From NCBI GenBank assembly GCA_013152215.1, contig JAADGT010000302.1:1-13520 (forward strand): a stretch of 13,520 nucleotides of DNA, in the 5' to 3' direction. Origin of the DNA: Deltaproteobacteria bacterium. Lineage in GTDB: Bacteria > Desulfobacterota > Deferrisomatia > Deferrisomatales > Deferrisomataceae. How positions within the stretch are numbered: position 1 is the stretch's first letter; each line of letters begins with the position of its first letter. Position numbers and translations under genes: made by a program. The notes beneath the pieces are model-generated. The model was given only the letters and a program-made list of their open reading frames with translations, ran no database searches and was not told the DNA's origin. Shown here in pieces: positions 6,855 through 12,173 of this stretch.

Positions 6855-7464
6855 ATCCGCTCACGGTCGGAATGAACCGGCGACCCACCGCCGTGAAGGG
6901 GGGATACCAGGCCAGGTCCGGCGGCAGCACCCCCAGGTAGCGGGCGGCCTCGGTCAGAATCCTTCTGCCGTTGCCGGCGCGCCGGTACCGGGGTGCCACC
7001 CAGAGGAAGTCCACGGACCAGGCCGTCCCCTTCCCCGCCTCCCGCGCCCGCCACCCCTTGCGGGGGGCCACGCCGTCGGGCTCCTCGCCCTCCACCCACT
7101 CGGCCACGGCCTCCACCGGCCGGCGGGCCAGAAGGAACACCCCGGCCAGCCGGCCCCCCCGGTACCCCAGAAACCCGTGGGTCTGAAGCTCCGGCGGCTC
7201 CCGCAGCGAGTAGGGGGACCCGGTGTAGCCCATCTCCCGAGCCCCGATCCGGGCGATCTCCTCCACCCTGCGGCGGTGGGCCCGGGGAGCCGCCGGTGCC
7301 ACCACCGTGACCCGCAGCCCGTCGCCCTGCCACAGCACCCGCTCCCCCGCCAAGGGGCGGCGGGGGAGCCCCCGGGTGACCCGGTCGTGGAGCCTGCGGT
7401 GGCGAGCCGCATCGACCGGATCGTCGGGGTCGTAACGGGTGTGGCACACGCGACACCGGGCCAC
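6832..7464 (-). CDS. GNAT acetyltransferase with N-terminal C2H2 zinc finger, Eco1/ESCO-like
   Basis: 210 aa starting at GTG 7464. GGAG, which overlaps the ald stop region, lies 8 nt upstream, and only 5 bp separate the two genes. Residues 4-26 form Cys4-x2-Cys7-x14-His22-x3-His26, a predicted zinc finger with Y11 and D18 placed as in the ESCO-type finger. A middle region (about 40-120) has E-R-V, D-G-L-R-V-T-V-V-x-P, a V-E-E-I-A helix, E-M-G-Y, then F-L-G-Y-x-x-G-R-L-A-G-V-F-L-L-A. The C-terminal GNAT core (about 150-210) has L-W-V-A-P-R-Y then R161-R-A-G164-N-G166, the acetyl-CoA-binding R-x-x-G-x-G, and then P-P-F-T-x-V-G-x-x-F with a final S-T-F-R-V. Order and spacing follow eukaryotic cohesin acetyltransferases (zinc finger PF13878, acetyltransferase PF13880). 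The Asp of the eukaryotic S-D-P-T motif is not evident. Substrate is unknown. It overlaps the convergent kinase gene by 23 bp. Confidence 0.8.
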   Translation of the reverse strand: MARCRVCHTRYDPDDPVDAARHRRLHDRVTRGLPRRPLAGERVLWQGDGLRVTVVAPAAPRAHRRRVEEIARIGAREMGYTGSPYSLREPPELQTHGFLGYRGGRLAGVFLLARRPVEAVAEWVEGEEPDGVAPRKGWRAREAGKGTAWSVDFLWVAPRYRRAGNGRRILTEAARYLGVLPPDLAWYPPFTAVGRRFIPTVSGSTFRVAR

Positions 7465-7469
7465 GGCCC

Positions 7470-8582
7470 CTACTCCAGCAACCGCTCCAGGGGGGTCCAC
7501 TCCATGCCGAACGCCTCGGCCACCGGCCGGCAGGTGACGTGGCCGTCCCAGGTGTTCACGCCCTTGGCAAGGCTCGGGTCGGCCCGGAGGGCCTCCTCCA
7601 CGCCGGACGCGATCTTGCGGCAGTAGGGCAGGGTCACGTTGGTCAGGGCATACGTGCTGGTCATCGGCACCGAGCCCGGAATGTTGGGCACGCAGTAGTG
7701 GATCACCCCCTCCTCCTCGTACACCGGGTCGGAGTGGGAGGTGGGCCGGCTCGTCTCGCTCACCCCGCCCTGGTCGATGGCCACGTCCACGAACACGCTG
7801 CCCGGCTTCATGCCCCTCAGGATCTCCCGGTCCACGAGCCGGGGGGCCTTGGCGCCCGGCACCAGAACCGCCCCCACCAGCATGTCGCAGCTGGCCGCGG
7901 CCTCGCGCACGTTCCGGCGGTTGGACATGAGGGTCACCACCTTGCCGTCGAACACGTCGTCGATGTAGGAGAGCCGGGCGTGGTTGATGTCGATGATGAC
8001 CACCTCGGCCCCCAGCCCGTAGGCCACCTTGGCCGCGTTGATGCCCACCGCCCCTCCCCCGATGATCACGATGCGGCCGTGCTTGGTGCCCGGCACCCCG
8101 CCCAGCAGGATGCCCATGCCGCCCTTCTCCCGCTGGAGGAACGCCGCCCCCAGCTGCACCGCCATCTTGCCGGCCACCTGGCTCATGGGGGCCAGGAGCG
8201 GCAGGCTCCCGTCGCCGAGCTGGATCGTCTCGTAGGCCACGGCCCGGATCCGGCGCTCCAGGAGCACCCGCCCCAGCTCCGGCAGGGGCGCCAGATGAAG
8301 GAACGTGAACAGGATCTGGCCCTCCTGGAGCAGGTCGTACTCCTCGGGCAAGGGCTCCTTGACCTTCATCACCAGGTCCGCGGCCTCCCACACCTCCCGG
8401 GCCGACGAGGCGATGCGGGCCCCGGCCGAGACGAACTCCTCGTCGGAGATGCCGCTCCCCAGGCCCGCACCGGTCTCGATCAGAACGGTGTGGCCGTCGC
8501 GGGTGAGCTCCTCCACGCCCGACGGCACGATGCCCACCCGGTACTCGTTGTTCTTTCGCTCCTTGGGTACCCCAACGATCAT
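7470..8582 (-). CDS. ald: Alanine dehydrogenase
   Basis: 370 aa, full length for the family (about 370). It catalyses NAD-dependent oxidative deamination of L-alanine to pyruvate and ammonia, reversibly, as a cytoplasmic hexamer. Visible landmarks are the N-terminal signature V-G-V-P-K-E-R-K-N-N-E-Y-R with the substrate-binding Arg15, catalytic Lys75 in V-K-E-P, His96 in L-H-L-A-P, the Rossmann motif G-G-G-A-V-G (175-180) with Asp198 at the NAD ribose position, and catalytic Asp270 in D-V-A-I-D-Q-G-G. The C-terminal N-I-P-G-x-V-P and T-W-D-G-H-V-T segments are also intact. The ATG at 8582 is preceded by GAAGGAGG at 6 nt. It is the first gene of a two-gene unit with the zinc-finger GNAT protein. 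The leader carries a short GC hairpin, and no good -35/-10 pair was found. Confidence 0.97.
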   Translation of the reverse strand: MIVGVPKERKNNEYRVGIVPSGVEELTRDGHTVLIETGAGLGSGISDEEFVSAGARIASSAREVWEAADLVMKVKEPLPEEYDLLQEGQILFTFLHLAPLPELGRVLLERRIRAVAYETIQLGDGSLPLLAPMSQVAGKMAVQLGAAFLQREKGGMGILLGGVPGTKHGRIVIIGGGAVGINAAKVAYGLGAEVVIIDINHARLSYIDDVFDGKVVTLMSNRRNVREAAASCDMLVGAVLVPGAKAPRLVDREILRGMKPGSVFVDVAIDQGGVSETSRPTSHSDPVYEEEGVIHYCVPNIPGSVPMTSTYALTNVTLPYCRKIASGVEEALRADPSLAKGVNTWDGHVTCRPVAEAFGMEWTPLERLLE

Positions 8583-9077
8583 GGCGCCTCCTTCAAGGAA
8601 GTCCCCTCAGGCCCCTGCGGGGCCGGATAACGGGAAGGTAACTTTTGTTGATCCCGAGCCTTCACGCCGGAGGCATGGGGCCTGCTTCCGGCCGCGTGCG
8701 AAGCCGGGCATTGAGATTCGCCGCGCAGGCACGGGGCACCGTCGGCGGTTTCATGACCGTTCGGTGGCGCACGAACGAATTCACGGTACGAGCGTTGGAG
8801 GCGCTGCGCGGCGAGCCAAGGAGCCGCACGCGTCTCTCCAGCAGGCCCCATGCCCCCGAGCTTTGCGCGATTCGAGAGCCGCCCGGCCGCCTAGCCGCCC
8901 CGCGGGCCGAAGGCCCAGACCGACGACCAACGACCGAAGTTACTGGGAAGTCCCGACGGCCCGAAGTTGCTGCTGTCGCCACCCAAACGTGGTTCGGCCG
9001 CCTACCATACCCCAACCGGTCCCCGCAGCCAACCGGCCCGCTTGCCCGGCCGGGCCCCGGTGGTAGGGTGGGGTAAC
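8583..9077. other. Intergenic region without a credible gene
   Basis: About 500 bp between ald and the palindromic repeat. Open frames here show no recognisable domain, no good RBS and a composition typical of non-coding GC-rich DNA. The region holds a perfect hairpin in the presumed ald leader (GGCCCC 8610-8615, loop TGC, GGGGCC 8619-8624). A relatively AT-rich patch at about 8636-8652 may contain the ald promoter, although no clear boxes were seen. A 7-bp tandem repeat lies at 8918-8938. Confidence 0.6.
8918..8938. repeat. Heptamer tandem repeat, three units
   Basis: GACCGAC, GACCAAC and GACCGAA follow each other without gaps, a degenerate 7-bp repeat with GACC fixed. It has the same period as the arms of the larger repeat 200 bp away but a different unit. 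Short intergenic heptamer runs of this kind can be replication-slippage products or remnants of larger dispersed repeats. Confidence 0.55.
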
Positions 9078-9330
9078 ACCAAGTTGCATTCAAAGCCATC
9101 GAACCCCTGTGCAGAGGGGCAAGGGACCTGCGATTCAGGTGTCAGGGGCCAGAGGTCAGAAGGCAGAAGTTCGGGTAGAGTCCAAAGCTGTGTGGGGGCT
9201 TTACACCAGAATGGAAGGTTTTTTCCTGTCCACTGTCCTCTGAATTCTGGCCCCTGATACGGCCGCGCCCGGCCGGAGGCAGGTCCCTTGCCCCTCCCCA
9301 CGACAGCTCTCGGTTTGAACGCAACTTGGT
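9078..9330. repeat. 253-bp palindromic MITE-like element with 7-bp-periodic arms
   Basis: The outer ends are 17-bp inverted repeats matching at 16 of 17 positions (9078-9094, beginning ACCAAGTTGC; 9314-9330, ending GCAACTTGGT). Inside them is a second, perfect 17-bp pair (9115-9131, beginning AGGGGCAAGG; 9279-9295, ending CTTGCCCCT). Further in, the left arm has CAG every 7 bp for five units (9132-9166). The right arm has CTG every 7 bp for five units (9226-9256), so the arms are also inverted relative to each other. The roughly 60-bp core shows no gene. A transcript through it would fold into a long hairpin. No transposase is present, so if mobile it is non-autonomous. It ends 32 bp before the msrP-like start and may have displaced or supplied that gene's regulatory region. 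Confidence 0.8.
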
Positions 9331-9362
9331 ATAAGGGCTCTTGGCCCTTTGGGAGGGACACC

Positions 9363-10223
9363 GTGCCGCTTCGCCTTCCATCCCTTCCCATCACCCCCGA
9401 AGGGGTTTGGGCCGACCGCAGGCGGTTCCTGGCCCGGCTGGGGTTCCGGGGCCTCGGGGTTTGGGGCCTGCTGAGTCGGCCGGGGTGGGGGCTCGACCTG
9501 CCTCCCCCGGCGGGCCCGATCACCCCCGAGGCCTCCGCCACCCGGTTCAACAACTACTACGAGTTCACCTCGGACAAGCGCCGGGTGTGGCGCGAGGTGG
9601 CGGCCTTGCGGACCCGGCCGTGGACGGTGGAGATCGCCGGGCTCGTGGACAAGCCCCGGACCGTGCACGTGGAGGAGCTGGTGCGGCGGCTCGGCACGGT
9701 GGACCGGGTGTACCGCCACCGGTGCGTGGAGGGGTGGTCGGCCGTGATCCCTTGGACCGGGATCCCCCTGCGCGCCCTGGTGGACTGGGCCCAGCCCCTG
9801 GGCTCGGCCCGATACGTGGCGTTCACCGCGTTTCTCGACCCGAAGGTGGCCCCGGGTCAAGCCCGGCGTCCCGGCTGGCCCTGGCCCTACACCGAGGGCC
9901 TCACCCTGGCCGAGGCCCGAAACCCGCTCGCCCTCCTGGCCACCGGCGCCTACGGCAAACCCCTGGCCAAGCCCTTGGGTGGCCCGATCCGCCTGGTGGT
10001 CCCGTGGAAGTACGGGTTCAAGAGCATCAAGGGCATCGTCCGGATCTCGTTCATCGAGGCCCGGCCCCCCACCTTCTGGACCACCCTGGCACCCGGCGTG
10101 TACGGCTTCCGATCCAACGTGGCCGGCGGAGACCGGGAGTGGCGCATCGACACGGGCGAGCGCCAGCCGACCTTGCGGTTCAACGGGTACGGGCCCTGGG
10201 TCGCGTACCTGTACGGGGGCTAA
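9363..10223 (+). CDS. msrP: MsrP/YedY-like molybdopterin oxidoreductase (periplasmic methionine sulfoxide reductase catalytic subunit)
   Basis: 286 aa from the GTG at 9363, chosen because GGGAGG sits 6 nt upstream. An in-frame upstream ATG at 9288 lies inside the palindromic repeat. A Tat-type motif D-R-R-R-F-L (Arg19-21) and a short moderately hydrophobic stretch imply export with cofactor bound. The molybdopterin-binding F-N-N-Y-Y-E-F (about 62-68) and the molybdenum-ligand Cys121 in R-C-V-E-G-W-S-A-V-I-P-W-T-G-I-P-L are intact, as is P-W-K-Y-G-F-K-S-I-K-G-I. The E. coli family member reduces methionine sulfoxide in periplasmic proteins using electrons from the haem membrane protein MsrQ. 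No msrQ is adjacent here; the next gene is a soluble hybrid kinase. The C-terminus stops at L-Y-G-G, slightly short of the E. coli form as I recall it. Other reductase substrates are possible. Confidence 0.88.
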   Translation: MPLRLPSLPITPEGVWADRRRFLARLGFRGLGVWGLLSRPGWGLDLPPPAGPITPEASATRFNNYYEFTSDKRRVWREVAALRTRPWTVEIAGLVDKPRTVHVEELVRRLGTVDRVYRHRCVEGWSAVIPWTGIPLRALVDWAQPLGSARYVAFTAFLDPKVAPGQARRPGWPWPYTEGLTLAEARNPLALLATGAYGKPLAKPLGGPIRLVVPWKYGFKSIKGIVRISFIEARPPTFWTTLAPGVYGFRSNVAGGDREWRIDTGERQPTLRFNGYGPWVAYLYGG

Positions 10224-10352
10224 GTACAACCATCGTGATTACGGATAGATACGTTTACTCCCTTGCCGCAGGGAAAATCCCCGGCTACCCTGCCAGAGAC
10301 CGCGTCCCCACGATCGCCGGGACGCGGAGCCGCGCCGGAAAGGGGGTGCACC
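10224..10352 (+). promoter_or_regulatory. Structured leader between msrP and the hybrid kinase
   Basis: A 129-bp gap with two successive stem-loops: GCAGGG (10268-10273) with CCCTGC (10288-10293), and CCGCGTCCC (10300-10308) with GGGACGCGG (10319-10327), the second being a perfect 9-bp stem. There is no T-tract, so neither is a standard terminator for msrP. The AT-richer stretch at about 10230-10262 could hold a promoter, but no convincing -35/-10 pair was found. It does not match a riboswitch class that I can name. Confidence 0.4.
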
Positions 10353-12173
10353 TTGGTCCCGAGTCCCCGAGACCCTGCCACCGCCTTGGTGGCCGACGAC
10401 GACCGGACGACCCGGGCCATGGCGGTCCACGTGCTGGGCCGTCATGGGTGGCGGGTGGTGGAGGCAGAGAACGGCCGTGAGGCCGTGGACCGGTTTATCG
10501 CCGATCCCCCCGACCTGGTGATCCTCGACGGCGTGATGCCCGAGATGGACGGGTTCGAGGCCTGCCGCCGAATCCGCGCCCTCCCGAAGGGCGAAACCCT
10601 TCCGATCCTGTTCGTGACCGCCCTGGACGACCCCGAGAGTGTGGATCGGGCCTTCGGGGCCGGGGCCACCGAGTACGTGAACAAGCCCATCCACTGGGCC
10701 GTGCTGGAGCGCCGGGCCCAGTACCTGGTCCGGCTCCATCGATCGGAGCGGCTGCTTCAGATCGAGCAGGCCCGCGCCGGAGCCCTGGTTCGGGCCGCCC
10801 CCGACGGCGTGCTCACCGTGGACGCCGCCGGTCGGATCACCTCGGCCAATCCCTCGGCCGGCCTGCTGTTCGGCGAGACCCCTGAGAGCCTGACGGGGCG
10901 GCCGGTGACCGGGTTCCTGCCCGACCTGGACCCCTCCACCGACCTCGCCCCCGGCGCCTGGGAGACCCGAGGCCTGGCCAGGGGTGCGGAGTTCCCGGTC
11001 GAGGTCTCGGCCGGCCGCTTCACCGTGGCCGGGGACAGCGGGTGGGTCCTGGTGGTCCGGGACGTCACCGCCCGCAAGCGGGCCGAGGCGACCCTGCAGG
11101 AACGGGAGGAGCGGCTCCGTCGCCTGACCGAGCGGCTCCAGCAGACCAACGCCGATCTCGAGGCCTTCGCCTATACCGTGTCTCACGATCTGCGAGCACC
11201 GTTGAGGGCCATGGAGGGGTTTGCCGAGGCCCTGCTCGAGGACTGCGGCGAGGCCCTCGGACCCCGCGGCGCCGACTACGCGGGCCGCATCGTCCGCGCC
11301 GCCCGGTCCATGGACCGGCTGGTGACGGATCTTCTGGACTACAGCCGTCTGAGCCGGGAGGAGCTCCGCCTCCACGAGGTGGCCCTGGAGGAGGCCGTGG
11401 ACGAGGCGCTGGCCGAGGTTGCGGCCGAGGGCTGTGAGATCCGCGTGGAGCGACCCCTGCCCCGGGTGCGGGGCCACCGCCGGATGCTGGTGCGGGTGGT
11501 GGGGAACCTGCTCTCGAACGCCGTCAAGTTCGTGCCCGCCGGCCGCAGCCCCCGGGTGACGGTGCGGGCGGAGGAGCGGGGCGGCCGGGTGAGGCTGTGG
11601 GTGGAGGACAACGGCATCGGCGTCCCGCCTCGACAGAGGGAGCGAATCTTCGGCCTGTTCGACCGGCTCCACGGGCCCGAGGCCTATCCCGGCACCGGCC
11701 TGGGCCTGGCGATCGTGCGCAAGGCCGCCGAGCGCATGGGCGGCAGGACCGGGGTGGAGTCCGAACCCGGTCGGGGCAGCCGGTTCTGGGTGGAGCTGTC
11801 CTCGGCCGAGGAGCCGGGCGCGGACCGGGCGCCGGTGCTGGACCCGGCCGGGTTCCGACGGTTCCAGGCGGAGATGGAAGGGGTGGCCGTGGGGTCGGCC
11901 CAGACCATGGTCGGGCTCTTTCTCGAGGAGGCCGGACGCCAGATCACGGCCATGCGCGACGCGGCGGACGCCGGGGACCGCGAGGCCCTGATCCGGGCCG
12001 CGCGCACCCTCGGGTCCAACGCCCGGGCCCTGGGCGCCTCCGCCCTGGCGGCCCGGTGCGAGGCCGTGGAGCACGACCCCGGGCCGCCGGAGGGCTGGCA
12101 GGCTCGGATCCAGGAGATCGCCACGGAGCTGGGGCGGCTTCGCGGCCGCCTCGCCCAGGAGGGGAAGCCATGA
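10353..12173 (+). CDS. Soluble hybrid histidine kinase (REC-PAS-HisKA-HATPase-Hpt-like)
   Basis: 606 aa from a TTG start at 10353, preferred because AGGGGG lies 6 nt before it and the receiver homology begins 10 residues later. Codons upstream read through the hairpin leader. Domains: receiver (about 9-125; acidic pocket D15-D-D, phospho-Asp59, Lys in Y-V-N-K-P); PAS (about 130-230); coiled linker; HisKA with H278-D-L-R-A-P-L; HATPase with N-L-L-S-N-A-V-K, D-N-G-I-G-V and G-T-G-L-G-L (about 370-475); and a C-terminal Hpt-like helical domain (about 490-595). In that last domain the canonical A-H-T-L-K-G-S motif reads A-R551-T-L-G-S, so the phosphotransfer His is missing. There is no membrane helix, so it is cytoplasmic. 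The S-H-D-L-R-A-P-L box resembles bacteriophytochrome-type and other PAS kinases. The stop overlaps the next kinase start in ATGA, implying translational coupling and a joint pathway. The signal is unknown. Confidence 0.9.
   Translation: MVPSPRDPATALVADDDRTTRAMAVHVLGRHGWRVVEAENGREAVDRFIADPPDLVILDGVMPEMDGFEACRRIRALPKGETLPILFVTALDDPESVDRAFGAGATEYVNKPIHWAVLERRAQYLVRLHRSERLLQIEQARAGALVRAAPDGVLTVDAAGRITSANPSAGLLFGETPESLTGRPVTGFLPDLDPSTDLAPGAWETRGLARGAEFPVEVSAGRFTVAGDSGWVLVVRDVTARKRAEATLQEREERLRRLTERLQQTNADLEAFAYTVSHDLRAPLRAMEGFAEALLEDCGEALGPRGADYAGRIVRAARSMDRLVTDLLDYSRLSREELRLHEVALEEAVDEALAEVAAEGCEIRVERPLPRVRGHRRMLVRVVGNLLSNAVKFVPAGRSPRVTVRAEERGGRVRLWVEDNGIGVPPRQRERIFGLFDRLHGPEAYPGTGLGLAIVRKAAERMGGRTGVESEPGRGSRFWVELSSAEEPGADRAPVLDPAGFRRFQAEMEGVAVGSAQTMVGLFLEEAGRQITAMRDAADAGDREALIRAARTLGSNARALGASALAARCEAVEHDPGPPEGWQARIQEIATELGRLRGRLAQEGKP

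Noticed and set aside
6832..8391. A single 519-aa minus-strand protein
   Set aside because: The first roughly 300 residues are a frame-shifted reading of alanine dehydrogenase. Only the part from the GTG at 7464 has real protein features and its own RBS.
8601..8652. Promoter for ald
   Set aside because: Several partial boxes were tried on the minus strand, but none gave an acceptable -35/-10 pair at 16-18 bp spacing.
8662..9099. 145-aa minus-strand and 143-aa plus-strand open frames in the intergenic region
   Set aside because: No RBS and no recognisable domain. The minus-strand frame runs into the inverted repeat.
9132..9256. Possible CRISPR-like array
   Set aside because: The period is 7 bp with degenerate units and inverted arms, lacking the long conserved repeats and unique spacers of a CRISPR.
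10263..10352. Upstream TTG start for the soluble hybrid kinase
   Set aside because: It lacks an RBS and would translate the hairpin leader into a Pro/Arg-rich stretch. The TTG at 10353 has a strong RBS.
10224..10352. Cyclic-di-GMP or other known riboswitch
   Set aside because: The stems do not carry the conserved core bases of GEMM or other classes that I can recognise by eye.
10239..12074. 611-aa open frame antisense to the soluble hybrid kinase
   Set aside because: Shadow of a well-supported kinase gene; no recognisable motif in the translated protein.
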